From an uncultured Methylophaga sp. (GTDB taxonomy: Bacteria; Pseudomonadota; Gammaproteobacteria; Nitrosococcales; Methylophagaceae): a DNA stretch of 64,000 nt. Made by a program: the position numbers and the translations under genes. The stretch is from NCBI GenBank assembly GCA_913055695.1, contig CAJXKF010000003.1:1-64000 (forward strand), given 5' to 3'. The notes beneath the pieces were generated by a model. It saw nothing but the letters and a program-made list of their open reading frames with translations. It was not told the origin of the DNA and did not search any database. Of this stretch, positions 8,484-17,982 are shown in pieces. The first letter of the stretch is position 1; each line of letters starts with the position of its first letter.

Positions 8484-9362
8484 ATGAAACGAATTATGCT
8501 TTTTGTAGGTACCAACCTTGCCGTCTTGTTGGTACTGAGTATGACCATGCGTCTGCTGGGCATCGAAAGCCTGCTCGATGAGCAGGGTGTCGGCCTCGAC
8601 ATGAATTCGCTGCTGATTTATGCCGCGGTCATCGGTTTCAGCGGTTCCTTCATTTCATTACTGATTTCCAAATGGACTGCTAAACATCTGACCGGTGCCC
8701 AGGTCATCGAGCAACCCGGCAATGACACTGAACGCTGGCTGTTGAGCACGGTCAGCCGGTTGGCCAAGCAGGCCAACATCGGTATGCCGGAAGTGGCTGT
8801 GTATCAGTCACCGCAGCCCAACGCCTTTGCCACCGGTGCCAATAAGAATAAAGCACTGGTCGCAGTCAGTACCGGGCTGATGCAATCAATGACCCAGGAT
8901 GAAGTAGAAGCGGTGCTGGCACACGAAGTCAGTCATATTGCCAATGGCGATATGATCACGATGGCCTTGATCCAGGGGGTGGTGAATACCTTTGTCATCG
9001 TGCTGTCACGGGTGATCGGGCATGTCGTCGACAGAACCGTTTTCAAAACCGAAAGCGGCCATGGTCCGGCGTTCTGGATCACCTCGATCATCGCCGAACT
9101 GGTACTGGCATTCCTCGCCAGCATTATCGTGATGTGGTTCAGCCGTCAGCGCGAATACCGCGCTGATGCCGGTGCCGCCAGCCTGGTCGGCGCGCCTAAA
9201 ATGATCGCCGCCCTGCAGCGTCTGGCCGGCACTGCGGATGAGCCATTACCGGATCAATTGCACGCCTTCGGTATTTCCGGTGGTCGTGCCGGTTTCACAG
9301 CCTTATTTATGACTCACCCGCCGCTGGAAGATCGCATCAACGCATTGCGCGGAGTACGCTGA
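8484..9362 (+). CDS. htpX: Membrane zinc metalloprotease HtpX
   Basis: 292 residues, the usual HtpX length. Two N-terminal membrane segments (about 5-22 and 43-62) precede the HEVSH motif (H147, E148, H151), and two more hydrophobic segments follow (about 160-180 and 190-215). The third metal ligand region (REYRADAGAA) is present. HtpX degrades misfolded inner-membrane proteins with its active site on the cytoplasmic side. It follows the C1 operon by 55 bp but is functionally unrelated and may have its own promoter. A terminator follows. Confidence 0.95.
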   Translation: MKRIMLFVGTNLAVLLVLSMTMRLLGIESLLDEQGVGLDMNSLLIYAAVIGFSGSFISLLISKWTAKHLTGAQVIEQPGNDTERWLLSTVSRLAKQANIGMPEVAVYQSPQPNAFATGANKNKALVAVSTGLMQSMTQDEVEAVLAHEVSHIANGDMITMALIQGVVNTFVIVLSRVIGHVVDRTVFKTESGHGPAFWITSIIAELVLAFLASIIVMWFSRQREYRADAGAASLVGAPKMIAALQRLAGTADEPLPDQLHAFGISGGRAGFTALFMTHPPLEDRINALRGVR

Positions 9363-9365
9363 AAA

Positions 9366-9396
9366 CAAAAAAGCCGGGATTATCCCGGCCTTTTTA
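9366..9396. terminator. Bidirectional Rho-independent terminator
   Basis: GCCGGGA (9373-9379) pairs with TCCCGGC (9383-9389), with an A tract before and a T tract after. It separates the convergent htpX and fimX-like genes. Confidence 0.85.
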
Positions 9397-9414
9397 TTGT
9401 TAATGCCCTGTTTT

Positions 9415-11505
9415 TTACAGATCATCGTCTTCAAAATCATAATCCAGTTTTTCTGAAGGCTCGTGGATATAGTAGCCCTGCGCATAATCCACGCCCAGCC
9501 GCCACAGTAGCGCGAGACTATTGGCATCAGACACAAACTCTGCGATACAACGCTTACCAGCCTGTTTGGTCATTTCGATAATTGCTTTCACAGCAGCCTG
9601 GTTTTCACTGTCATGCGCCATATTTTCTACAAAGGCGCCATTAATTTTGACGTAATCCACATCCAGCGTATTCAGACTGTTGGAGAAATCGACACCGGAG
9701 CCGAAGTGCTCCAGTCCGAACTCACAGCCATTGTGTTTGAGTTTAGCGATGACAGCACGGGCCTGCTCCAGATTATCCAGCGCAATGGTTTCGCTGACCT
9801 CGAAAATCACCGCATTGCCGCTGAGCTTATGGGCTTCCAGTGTCGCCACCAGCCAGTCAACAAATTCGGGGGCATGCAGGCTTTGCTCTGAAAGCTTGAT
9901 AAAAAAGCGGGTGTGCGGAAACTGATGACGATGTTCACTGAGGGTTTCAATGGCCGTACGAATCACCCACTTATCAATTTCTGCCATCATTTTCAGGTTA
10001 TGGGCATGTTCGATGAATTCATCGGCCTTGGTCATGCGGCCTTCAATCAATTCCAGTCTGAGCAGGACCTCATAAAACTCCCGCTCATCGCCATGCAGAC
10101 TGACAATGGGCTGGAAATGGAGCAGGAATTTGTTTTCCTGCAGGGCTTTTGTCAGCCGCTTATGCCACTGCTCGACAGTCTGGGCCCCGGATTGTTCTGA
10201 TTCCAACTGGGCCTGGTGACGGGCGATTTGGTTGCCGCCGGCCTTTTGCGCCTTAGTGCAGGCTTTATCGGCATTTTCCAGCACCTTTTCTACCGATGCC
10301 TGATTTTCACTGATTCGCGATATACCGATACTGCAGTGCAGATCGATGGTTTTGCCATTGGCATGGGATACGTAGTCATCAATCGCCTTGAGATAGACGT
10401 TGGCCCGCTCATCAACCACGTTGTCATCATGACTGGGAATGATGATGGTAAAGACTTGATCGCCATAACGCCCCAAAGTTTCGCCTTCATTGAGGTTTTT
10501 CCGCAGTAAATCGGCGACGCTTTTGATGATAACGTCGCTGGTGCCCAGCCCGACCTGCTCCTTGATCGCCTGGAAGTCATCCAGCACCAGGTACAGCATC
10601 TCGGCATCGCCATTGCCTTCGGCAGCCTGGAATACGGTTTTTTCCAGCTCATCAACAAAGCGTTTCCGGTTATAAAGCCCGGTCAGCAAATCATGATCGC
10701 GCAGCAGCTTCAGCTGTGAATCATCGACACTGAAGCTGGCATCATCACGAATCACAACCTGGGTGCAATCCTCGCCTTCCACCCTGGCGTGACTGAATTC
10801 AATCTTGGCATTAAAGCCGGTACCATCGGCACGCACACAATGGGAAACGACAGTGACCGGAGCCGACTCACTTTGCTCGGCGAAGTCACGGAATACGGCT
10901 TTGAACTTGTGATGATCGTCAGCGCTGATAAGGTCCAGCATCGGCAGACCGTCGACATCTTCCGGCTCTTCATAACCGAACAGGTTCAGATAGGCCTGAT
11001 TTACATAAATATGCATGCCCTCATGCATATAGGCTACGGCATCACGCGAGCTTTCCAGCAGCGCCCGGGAGCGCTTCTCGCTCTCTCTCAGCGCGCGCTC
11101 ATTGCGTCGCCCAAGCCGGCGGATATAGAGATTTTTAAGTTCCCGGTTGGCGGCAAACTGCAAGCGGCGGTTATCACCGAATACGACAATATCCTGCGCA
11201 CCACAGTCGTAGAACTGTTCTTCACTGTCCTTATCGTTGACGATGATGATGCAGGGCAGATCCTTGCCCAGACGATGCTGCAACGACACGACATCCACGG
11301 GTGACAGACTGGGTACGCCTTCGCGACACACCAGCAAATCCCAGGTCTGAGTCGCCAGTAACTGTTCCAGTTCGGCCGGACGGTCTTCTCGGGCGGCACG
11401 GACAGCGTGGCCTGCACTTCGCAGCGTGTTGATCACCGCCTCTGCGTCCGTCAGCGAATTATCCACGATCAGTAAGCGTAAAATGCCTTCTGCTCTAGCC
11501 ACCAT
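9415..11505 (-). CDS. fimX: FimX-like c-di-GMP receptor: REC-PAS-GGDEF-EAL with degenerate catalytic motifs
   Basis: 696 residues, close to P. aeruginosa FimX. Order: receiver-like domain (about 9-125), PAS (about 145-255), GGDEF domain (about 275-430), EAL domain (about 445-690). The GGDEF signature reads GRYGDQVF, so cyclase activity is unlikely. The EAL signature reads YEVLLRLE, with EVL in place of EAL, as in FimX, whose EAL domain binds c-di-GMP without hydrolysing it. FimX controls type IV pilus assembly and twitching. No pilus gene is nearby. The gene lies 9 bp downstream of plsC on the same strand. A weak phosphodiesterase remains possible because EVL does not by itself abolish activity in every family member. 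Confidence 0.8.
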   Translation of the reverse strand: MVARAEGILRLLIVDNSLTDAEAVINTLRSAGHAVRAAREDRPAELEQLLATQTWDLLVCREGVPSLSPVDVVSLQHRLGKDLPCIIIVNDKDSEEQFYDCGAQDIVVFGDNRRLQFAANRELKNLYIRRLGRRNERALRESEKRSRALLESSRDAVAYMHEGMHIYVNQAYLNLFGYEEPEDVDGLPMLDLISADDHHKFKAVFRDFAEQSESAPVTVVSHCVRADGTGFNAKIEFSHARVEGEDCTQVVIRDDASFSVDDSQLKLLRDHDLLTGLYNRKRFVDELEKTVFQAAEGNGDAEMLYLVLDDFQAIKEQVGLGTSDVIIKSVADLLRKNLNEGETLGRYGDQVFTIIIPSHDDNVVDERANVYLKAIDDYVSHANGKTIDLHCSIGISRISENQASVEKVLENADKACTKAQKAGGNQIARHQAQLESEQSGAQTVEQWHKRLTKALQENKFLLHFQPIVSLHGDEREFYEVLLRLELIEGRMTKADEFIEHAHNLKMMAEIDKWVIRTAIETLSEHRHQFPHTRFFIKLSEQSLHAPEFVDWLVATLEAHKLSGNAVIFEVSETIALDNLEQARAVIAKLKHNGCEFGLEHFGSGVDFSNSLNTLDVDYVKINGAFVENMAHDSENQAAVKAIIEMTKQAGKRCIAEFVSDANSLALLWRLGVDYAQGYYIHEPSEKLDYDFEDDDL

Positions 11506-11514
11506 CTCGACTCT

Positions 11515-12252
11515 CTATTGTTTTTTGTCTTGCTGGAGCGGTTTTTTACCTTCCAGCTTGGTCATCTGCTGCTGCATCCATTCAAACAGCTGCTGATTGA
11601 GCGCCCCGGCATCAATATCTGTGGTCTCAATCTTGTTACCAATCACCATTTTGATGGTGCCCGGTTTCTTCAAAAAGCCACGCTTGGGCCAAAAATGTCC
11701 GGCATCATGCGCAACCGGTATGACCGGATAGCCGGTATCGACTGCCAGCCTGGCACCACCGATACCAAATTTGCCCATGTGGCCCGGCGCCACCCGGGTG
11801 CCTTCCGGAAATACCACCACCCAGGCACCGGAAGACAGACGATCAAGGCCTTGTTCGATGACCTGGCTGAGCGCTTTTCGACCCGCTTTGCGATCAATCG
11901 CAATCGGGCTTAATGATGCCAGTCCCCAGCCAAAAAACGGAATCCATAACAGTTCACGTTTGAGCACCCACACCTGCGGCGGAAACACCGCCTGCAATGC
12001 CAGTGTTTCCCACGCCGACTGATGCTTACAGATAATAACAGCGGGTTCTTCACCAATGTGCTCTTTACCTTCCACTTCGAGATGCAGATCACATATTTTC
12101 GCCAGCAGCCAGATATTCAGCTTGGCCCATTGACTGACCACAGCGTAACGCCACTTGAACGGTAAAGGCCAGACTATGACGCCGAGGCACGAGAACAACA
12201 CGGCAGTGACCGCATAGATAACAAAGAAAACCAGCGAGCGGAACAGAATCAT
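11515..12252 (-). CDS. plsC: 1-acyl-sn-glycerol-3-phosphate acyltransferase
   Basis: 245 residues. An N-terminal membrane segment (about 5-30) is followed by the acyltransferase block KHQSAWE (H77 to E82, the HX4E form common in this gammaproteobacterial subgroup instead of HX4D) and FPEGTR near residue 150. It acylates lysophosphatidic acid to phosphatidic acid in phospholipid synthesis at the inner membrane. Its start overlaps the gmhB stop by four bases (ATGA), so the two are translationally coupled. Confidence 0.92.
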   Translation of the reverse strand: MILFRSLVFFVIYAVTAVLFSCLGVIVWPLPFKWRYAVVSQWAKLNIWLLAKICDLHLEVEGKEHIGEEPAVIICKHQSAWETLALQAVFPPQVWVLKRELLWIPFFGWGLASLSPIAIDRKAGRKALSQVIEQGLDRLSSGAWVVVFPEGTRVAPGHMGKFGIGGARLAVDTGYPVIPVAHDAGHFWPKRGFLKKPGTIKMVIGNKIETTDIDAGALNQQLFEWMQQQMTKLEGKKPLQQDKKQ

Positions 12253-12791
12253 TGCAGCTGCGGCTCCAGCAGGGCACTCGCCACAGAGGCCAGATCGTCA
12301 TAGACTTCAACCCCTTCGGGAAGGCCTTCGGCTAGTGTACGCTGACCTTTGCCGGTTTTGACCAGAATCGGTCTGGCATTGGATGCCATCGCCGCCTGAA
12401 TATCCCGCATTGAATCACCGACAGCCGGCACATTATCCAGATTCACCCGCAAGCGATGCGCCAGATCAGTGAATGAACCGTTGTGCGGCTTGCGGCAGCT
12501 GCAGCCATCCTCAGGGCCGTGCGGACAGTAGAGAATGGCTTCAATCTTGCCGCCGACCTGAGCCAGCATCCGTCGCATTTTACTGTGGATCCGGTTCAGC
12601 GTTTCCACATCCAGCAGGCCACGGGCAATACCGGATTGATTGGTAATCACCACAATCCGGTAACCGGCATAATTCAGTCGCGCGATCGCTTCCAGACTGC
12701 CCTCGATGGGCTCCCACTCAGCCGGTGTTTTTATAAAATCATCCGAGTCATGATTTATCACACCGTCCCGATCCAGAATTATCAGCGACAT
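12249..12791 (-). CDS. gmhB: D-glycero-D-manno-heptose-1,7-bisphosphate 7-phosphatase
   Basis: 180 residues from the ATG at 12791, which directly precedes the HAD motif (SLIILDRDGVIN; nucleophile D near residue 8). Longer open sequence upstream lies inside glyS and is not coding. A zinc loop with CPHGPEDGCSCRKPH (about 90-105) is diagnostic of GmhB and related histidinol phosphatases. It dephosphorylates heptose bisphosphate for LPS inner-core synthesis. It lies 4 bp after glyS and overlaps plsC, an order (glyQ-glyS-gmhB-plsC) common in gammaproteobacteria. Confidence 0.93.
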   Translation of the reverse strand: MSLIILDRDGVINHDSDDFIKTPAEWEPIEGSLEAIARLNYAGYRIVVITNQSGIARGLLDVETLNRIHSKMRRMLAQVGGKIEAILYCPHGPEDGCSCRKPHNGSFTDLAHRLRVNLDNVPAVGDSMRDIQAAMASNARPILVKTGKGQRTLAEGLPEGVEVYDDLASVASALLEPQLQ

Positions 12792-12795
12792 AATC

Positions 12796-14874
12796 TTACT
12801 CCTGCAGGCAGGAAATATCGGCCACGCCCAGGAACAGAGCCCGGGTCTGATTGAGTAATGCCAGACGGTTTTGTCTGACGGCTTCATCATCCGCCATAAC
12901 CATGACATCGTCAAAGAAGCTGTCGACGGTCTCACGCATGCCGGCCAGATAGTTCAGCACACCGGTGTAATCGGCTTTGGCCGTTAACGGCGCAAGCTCG
13001 CGCTGGGCCTCGCCAACCTGTGCTGCCAGTGCTTTCTCTGCGGCTTCCTGCAGCAGACTGTCTTTCACCTCTGCCTCGATAGTTTCAGCGTCGTTTTTAC
13101 GCAGTATATTGCCGATACGCTTGTTGGCAGCAGCCAAAGATTCTGCCTGTTCCAGTTTACGGAAAGCGGCTACAGCTTTCAGACGTTGCATAAAGTCCAG
13201 CGGCCGGGTGGGTTTCACAGTCAATACCGCTTCAAACTCATCAGCCTTGAAGCCCTGCTCCAGTGCATAGCCACGCAGACGGTCATAAAAATATTGCATA
13301 ACCTGATCGCTGACATCTTTTTCGGACAATCTGCCATCGAAATTCGCCGTCGCTTTGTCCAGCAGCTGCGTCAGATCCAGATCCAAGGCTTTTTCGATAA
13401 TGATCCGTAATACGCCCAGCGCCGCACGGCGTAGCGCAAACGGATCCTTGACACCGGAAGGCGGCTGACCGATACCAAACAGGCCAGTCAATGTATCCAG
13501 TTTTTCCGCCAGACTGACGGCCTGACCGGTGCGGGTGGCCGGCAGGTTATCACCGGCAAAACGCGGTTGATACTGTTCATCCAGCGCTTCGGCGACTTCA
13601 TTATCTTCACCATCAAGGCGCGCATAATAGCGGCCCATAATGCCCTGCAATTCCGGAAATTCACCGACCATTTCAGTGACCAGATCGCACTTGGCGAGTT
13701 GGGCGGCACGTTCAGCCAGATTAGGCTGACCTTCAATCTGGCCGGCAATCTCCGCAGCCAGCGCTGCGACCCGCTGAGATTTATCGTAAACCGTGCCCAG
13801 CTTGTTCTGGAACACGATGGTTTTGAGCTGTTCCTGATGCTCCGCCAGGGCGCGCTTGCGGTCGGTATCCCAGAAGAAGGCAGCATCACTGAGACGGGGC
13901 AGGATCACCCGCTCATTACCGGCAATGACCTGCGCCGGGTCCTGGCTGGCGATATTGCTGACGGTGATGAAATGCGGCAGCAGCTTGCCGTCTTTGGCCT
14001 CAATCGCAAAGTATTTCTGATGGCCTTCCATCGATGAAATCAGGGCTTCCGGGGGCAACTCCAGAAAACGCTGATCAAAATTACCAGCCAGTGCCACCGG
14101 CCATTCCACCAGCCCGGTCACTTCATCCAGCAGATCCGGATTAATAATCGCACTGCCTTTGAGCTTGTCTGCCAGTTCTTTGACCTGACCTTCAATGGCT
14201 TCTTTGCGGTTCTCAAAGTCAACCATGACATGGCCTTCACTTTCCAGTTGCGGCGCGTAGGTCATCGGCGAGCTGATGCGGATCGGCTGCGGAGAATGGA
14301 AACGATGCCCGCGGCTGAAACGGTCGGCGCTGACGCCCAGTAAATCCATTGGCACAATGTCATCGCCCAGCAGCACTATCAACCAGTGCACCGGACGCAC
14401 AAATTCGCCTGGCAGATCGCCCCAGCGCATGCGTTTGGGAATGGGCAGATCATTCAGCGCCTGCTGGATAATCTCCGGCAGCAGTTCCGCGGCAGTGGCA
14501 CCAGCCTGTTCCTGTTTAAATACCAGCCAGGCACCTTTGTCGGTTTTCATGGTGTCGAGATCATCGACTTCGACACCGCAGGAACCGGCAAACCCCAACA
14601 AGGCTTTGGTGGGATTGCCGTCCTCGTCAAAAGCGGCCGTCACCGCAGGGCCGCGACGCTCAACCACGCGGTCGGGTTGCTTGGTCTGCAGTTTGCTGAT
14701 AACCAGCGCCAGACGGCGCGGTGTCGCATAAGGACGGATTTCGTCAAATGTCAGTTCGGCATTTTTCAGGCCCTGTTCCACGCCCTGATGAAAAGCCCGG
14801 CTGAGTTTGGCGAGGGCTTTCGGTGGCAGCTCTTCTGTACCGAGTTCAATCAGCAGATCGTCAAATTCCTTCAT
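12796..14874 (-). CDS. glyS: Glycyl-tRNA synthetase beta subunit
   Basis: 692 residues, the normal length. It begins with the characteristic [15 protein letters not shown] stretch and contains the SMEGHQKYF and [11 protein letters not shown] segments of the HD-like beta subunit. It forms the alpha2beta2 enzyme with GlyQ and contributes tRNA binding. The start overlaps the glyQ stop by four bases (ATGA), giving coupled 1:1 expression. Confidence 0.97.
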   Translation of the reverse strand: MKEFDDLLIELGTEELPPKALAKLSRAFHQGVEQGLKNAELTFDEIRPYATPRRLALVISKLQTKQPDRVVERRGPAVTAAFDEDGNPTKALLGFAGSCGVEVDDLDTMKTDKGAWLVFKQEQAGATAAELLPEIIQQALNDLPIPKRMRWGDLPGEFVRPVHWLIVLLGDDIVPMDLLGVSADRFSRGHRFHSPQPIRISSPMTYAPQLESEGHVMVDFENRKEAIEGQVKELADKLKGSAIINPDLLDEVTGLVEWPVALAGNFDQRFLELPPEALISSMEGHQKYFAIEAKDGKLLPHFITVSNIASQDPAQVIAGNERVILPRLSDAAFFWDTDRKRALAEHQEQLKTIVFQNKLGTVYDKSQRVAALAAEIAGQIEGQPNLAERAAQLAKCDLVTEMVGEFPELQGIMGRYYARLDGEDNEVAEALDEQYQPRFAGDNLPATRTGQAVSLAEKLDTLTGLFGIGQPPSGVKDPFALRRAALGVLRIIIEKALDLDLTQLLDKATANFDGRLSEKDVSDQVMQYFYDRLRGYALEQGFKADEFEAVLTVKPTRPLDFMQRLKAVAAFRKLEQAESLAAANKRIGNILRKNDAETIEAEVKDSLLQEAAEKALAAQVGEAQRELAPLTAKADYTGVLNYLAGMRETVDSFFDDVMVMADDEAVRQNRLALLNQTRALFLGVADISCLQE

Positions 14875-15809
14875 GCCTGCGCCTCCGCCTCTGCTGCCTG
14901 CACCATCGGGAAGCCTAATGCTTCGCGGCGGTCGTAATAGGCTTGTGCCACGGCCCGGGCGAGGGTTCTGACCCTCAGGATGAAGCGTTGTCTTTCAGTC
15001 ACGGAAATCGCTTTACGCGCATCCAGCATATTAAAGGTGTGGGAGGCTTTCAGCACCAGCTCATAGGCAGGCAGCGGCAGGCCGGCTTCTATCATTCGTT
15101 GACTCTCGCGTTCGCAGGTATCAAAACTATTGAACAGGCTTTCCACATCGGCCTGTTCGAAGTTATAGGCGGACATCTCGACTTCGTTCTGATGGAAGAC
15201 ATCACCGTAAGTCACGGTGCCCATCGGACCGTCAGCCCAGACCAGGTCATAAACGCTGCTGACGCCCTGCAGATACATGGCGATCCGCTCAAGTCCGTAA
15301 GTAATTTCGCCCGTCACCGGACTGCACTCAAGGCCGCCCACCTGCTGGAAATAGGTGAACTGAGTGACTTCCATGCCATTGAGCCAGACTTCCCAGCCCA
15401 GTCCCCAGGCACCGAGAGTCGGTGATTCCCAGTTATCCTCAACAAAGCGGATATCATGAATGGACGTATCGATACCCAGCATTTCCAGTGAGCCCAGATA
15501 CAGCTCCTGAATATTGAGCGGAGACGGTTTCAGCACCACCTGGAACTGGTAGTAATGCTGCAGACGATTGGGATTTTCACCATAACGGCCATCGGTCGGA
15601 CGACGTGAGGGTTGCACATAGGCCGCGCTCCATGGCTCCGGGCCGATGGCGCGCAGGAAAGTCGCCGGATGGAAGGTACCGGCACCGACTTCCATATCGT
15701 AAGGTTGCAACAACACACACCCCTGTTCAGCCCAGTACTGTTGCAGTCTCAGGATGAGCTCCTGAAAGGTTCTCGGCGTCTCCGCCTTCATCACCGCTTT
15801 ATTCGTCAT
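14871..15809 (-). CDS. glyQ: Glycyl-tRNA synthetase alpha subunit
   Basis: 312 residues from ATG 15809; ATG 15791 would give 306. Conserved GlyQ sequence begins at [13 protein letters not shown] and continues with [17 protein letters not shown] and ATP-site motifs. The farther upstream start at 15890 is rejected because a perfect TATAAT box lies at 15847-15852 on this strand, inside that extension. The subunit carries the class II catalytic site for glycine activation. Confidence 0.96.
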   Translation of the reverse strand: MTNKAVMKAETPRTFQELILRLQQYWAEQGCVLLQPYDMEVGAGTFHPATFLRAIGPEPWSAAYVQPSRRPTDGRYGENPNRLQHYYQFQVVLKPSPLNIQELYLGSLEMLGIDTSIHDIRFVEDNWESPTLGAWGLGWEVWLNGMEVTQFTYFQQVGGLECSPVTGEITYGLERIAMYLQGVSSVYDLVWADGPMGTVTYGDVFHQNEVEMSAYNFEQADVESLFNSFDTCERESQRMIEAGLPLPAYELVLKASHTFNMLDARKAISVTERQRFILRVRTLARAVAQAYYDRREALGFPMVQAAEAEAQA

Positions 15810-15846
15810 TAGCTCGATATCATTATTCAAAGTCAAAACCCCTGCG

Positions 15847-15875
15847 ATTATAGCGAATCCCATGCCCGCTTGTAG
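15847..15875 (-). promoter_or_regulatory. Predicted promoter of glyQ-glyS-gmhB-plsC
   Basis: On the minus strand a perfect TATAAT (15852-15847) is preceded at 17 bases by a weak -35 box (CTACAA, 15875-15870). Transcription would start near 15840, about 30 bases before the glyQ ATG at 15809. Confidence 0.5.
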
Positions 15876-15991
15876 AGACGCATCATGCAATCATTCTGCG
15901 CTAAACGCTTTATGGCTATGCAAAATCTGCGGTCAAATCAGGCTTTCAGGTACAATGGGCTGTCTTTTTCACAGCGTACACAGAGTGGGAT

Positions 15992-16939
15992 ATGCAACGC
16001 ACCATCGGTATCGTTATGGATCCGGTCTCCCGGATAAATATCAAGAAAGATAGCAGCTTTGCGATGTTACTGGCCGCCCAGGGCCGGGGCTGGCAGGTCC
16101 TGTACATGGAACAGCAGGATCTGTTTCTGCGTGATGGTCAGGTTTTTGCCGAGATGCGACCGCTGAAAGTGTTTGAGGATCCGGTCAAGTGGTTTGAACT
16201 GGGCGACAAAAAGACCCGTCCCATTACCGATCTGGACGCGATCCTGATGCGTAAGGATCCGCCTTTTGATATGGAATATGTCTACAGCACCTATCTGCTG
16301 GAACAGGCCCAGGCGGCCGGCGTATTGATTGTCAATGATCCGCAAAGCCTGCGTGACGCCAATGAAAAACTGTTCACCGCCTGGTTCCCGCAATGTTGCC
16401 CGCCGACCCTGGTCACCCGCCACAAGCATCTGATCCGTGAATTCCAGCACGAACATGGCGATATGATTCTGAAACCACTGGACGGTATGGGCGGCGCTTC
16501 GATATTCCGGATTAACCGGGATGATCCCAATTTTTCGGTCATCGTGGAAACCCTGAGTGATCATGGCCGCAAATCAGTCATGGCCCAGAAGTATCTGCCC
16601 GAAATTAAAGACGGTGATAAACGCATTCTGCTGATTGACGGGGAACCGGTACCCTATGCGCTGGCACGGATTCCGGCCCAGGGCGAAACCCGGGGTAATC
16701 TTGCTGCCGGCGGCCGCGCTGAAGGTCGGCCACTGACCGAGCGGGATCGCTGGATTTGCCAGCAAGTGGGTGGCAAGTTACGCGAAAAAGGACTGATTTT
16801 TGTTGGCCTGGATGTCATCGGTGATTACCTGACTGAAATTAATGTGACCAGCCCGACCTGTATCCGTGAACTTGACCGTGAATTCGGGCTCAATATCGGT
16901 GCTGATTTAATGACTGCGATTGAACAAAGGCTGCCATGA
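15992..16939 (+). CDS. gshB: Glutathione synthetase
   Basis: 315 residues. The N-terminal DPVSRINIKKDSSFAML and the ATP-grasp segments (MILKPLDGMGG near residue 155, EINVTSPTCIREL near 285) are those of prokaryotic GshB. It joins gamma-glutamylcysteine and glycine in the cytoplasm. Glutathione is also relevant to formaldehyde handling, but no dedicated glutathione formaldehyde gene is seen here. A TGGGAT-like ribosome site precedes the ATG, and a likely -10 box (TACAAT) is at 15951-15956. The stop overlaps the apbE start by four bases. Confidence 0.97.
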   Translation: MQRTIGIVMDPVSRINIKKDSSFAMLLAAQGRGWQVLYMEQQDLFLRDGQVFAEMRPLKVFEDPVKWFELGDKKTRPITDLDAILMRKDPPFDMEYVYSTYLLEQAQAAGVLIVNDPQSLRDANEKLFTAWFPQCCPPTLVTRHKHLIREFQHEHGDMILKPLDGMGGASIFRINRDDPNFSVIVETLSDHGRKSVMAQKYLPEIKDGDKRILLIDGEPVPYALARIPAQGETRGNLAAGGRAEGRPLTERDRWICQQVGGKLREKGLIFVGLDVIGDYLTEINVTSPTCIRELDREFGLNIGADLMTAIEQRLP

Positions 16940-17976
16940 AACGATTCCTGATCCTGTTTTTACTGATTTCTGGGCTGCTTGTCAGCGCTTGCGGCGACAG
17001 CGAGCGCGCCCGCCAGGCCAAATTCTATGCCTTTGGCACCGAAATTGATGTCAGTCTCTATGGCGTCGATGCCGAGACGGCTGACAAAACCGTTGAGCTA
17101 TTGGAACAGGCTTTCAATAACGTCAATGATACCTGGCATGCCTGGCAACCCAGTACACTGACGCGTATTAACGAAGCGATAGCCGCCGGTGAATCAATCG
17201 AGATCAAACCCGAAGTCGCGGCGGTGATCGAGGAAGCCGCCCGCTACGCCCACGACAGCCAGCATCTGTTCAATCCGGCTGCAGGCAAACTGTTTGAGCT
17301 GTGGGGTTATCATCAGGACAACTGGTTTGAATCCAGGCCACCACCCGCCCAGGACAAGATCGATGAATGGCTGACCGCTGCGCCAACTATGGAAGATATC
17401 CATATCGAGAATAATGTGCTGAGCAGTGACAATCTCATGGTCAAACTGGGTTTTGGCGGCTTTGCCAAAGGCACCGCCGTCGACGCGGCCATTGCTGCAC
17501 TCAAAGCACAGGGGATTGAGAACGCGATTATCAATATCGGCGGGGATCTGCGTGCCATCGGCAGCCATGGCGACCGGCCCTGGCGGATAGGCATCCGCCA
17601 TCCCCGTAAAGAGGGCGGCATGCTGGCCTCGGTCGAGATTCAGGGCGATGAAAGTGTGTTTACTTCCGGCGATTACGAACGTTATTTCACTTATGAAGGT
17701 CAACGCTATCCGCATATTCTTGACCCCCGCAGCGGTCAGCCGGCCCGCGATAATATCTCGGTCACGGTGATCCACAAACAGGCTGCCCGTGCTGATGCCG
17801 CCGCGACAGCCCTGGTTGTGGCAGGTAAAGACTGGCCGCAAATTGCCGCTTCACTGGGTATTGATCATGTTATGCTGATGCGAGCTGACGGACAGATCGA
17901 AATGACAGCGGCCATGGCCGAGCAAGTCAGGTTGAGTGATCCGGAGCAGACGCCGTTGATTCGTCAGGTACCCTAG
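16936..17976 (+). CDS. apbE: FAD:protein FMN transferase (ApbE lipoprotein)
   Basis: 346 residues with a lipoprotein signal (LLVSAC, Cys about residue 19). The ApbE fold is shown by FYAFGTEIDV, GGFAKGTAVDAA, NIGGDLRAIG and the TSGDYERYF and HILDPRSGQPA segments near the metal and flavin site. It transfers FMN to threonine residues of proteins such as Nqr or Rnf subunits in the periplasm or membrane. It overlaps gshB (ATGA) and is 6 bp before tonB, so the three form one operon. Its target proteins are not in the window. Confidence 0.94.
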   Translation: MKRFLILFLLISGLLVSACGDSERARQAKFYAFGTEIDVSLYGVDAETADKTVELLEQAFNNVNDTWHAWQPSTLTRINEAIAAGESIEIKPEVAAVIEEAARYAHDSQHLFNPAAGKLFELWGYHQDNWFESRPPPAQDKIDEWLTAAPTMEDIHIENNVLSSDNLMVKLGFGGFAKGTAVDAAIAALKAQGIENAIINIGGDLRAIGSHGDRPWRIGIRHPRKEGGMLASVEIQGDESVFTSGDYERYFTYEGQRYPHILDPRSGQPARDNISVTVIHKQAARADAAATALVVAGKDWPQIAASLGIDHVMLMRADGQIEMTAAMAEQVRLSDPEQTPLIRQVP

Positions 17977-17982
17977 TGACCC

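Noticed and set aside
14386-14937. A 183-codon open frame antisense to glyS
   Set aside because: It overlaps the conserved N-terminus of GlyS and the end of GlyQ; no ribosome site or domain is seen.
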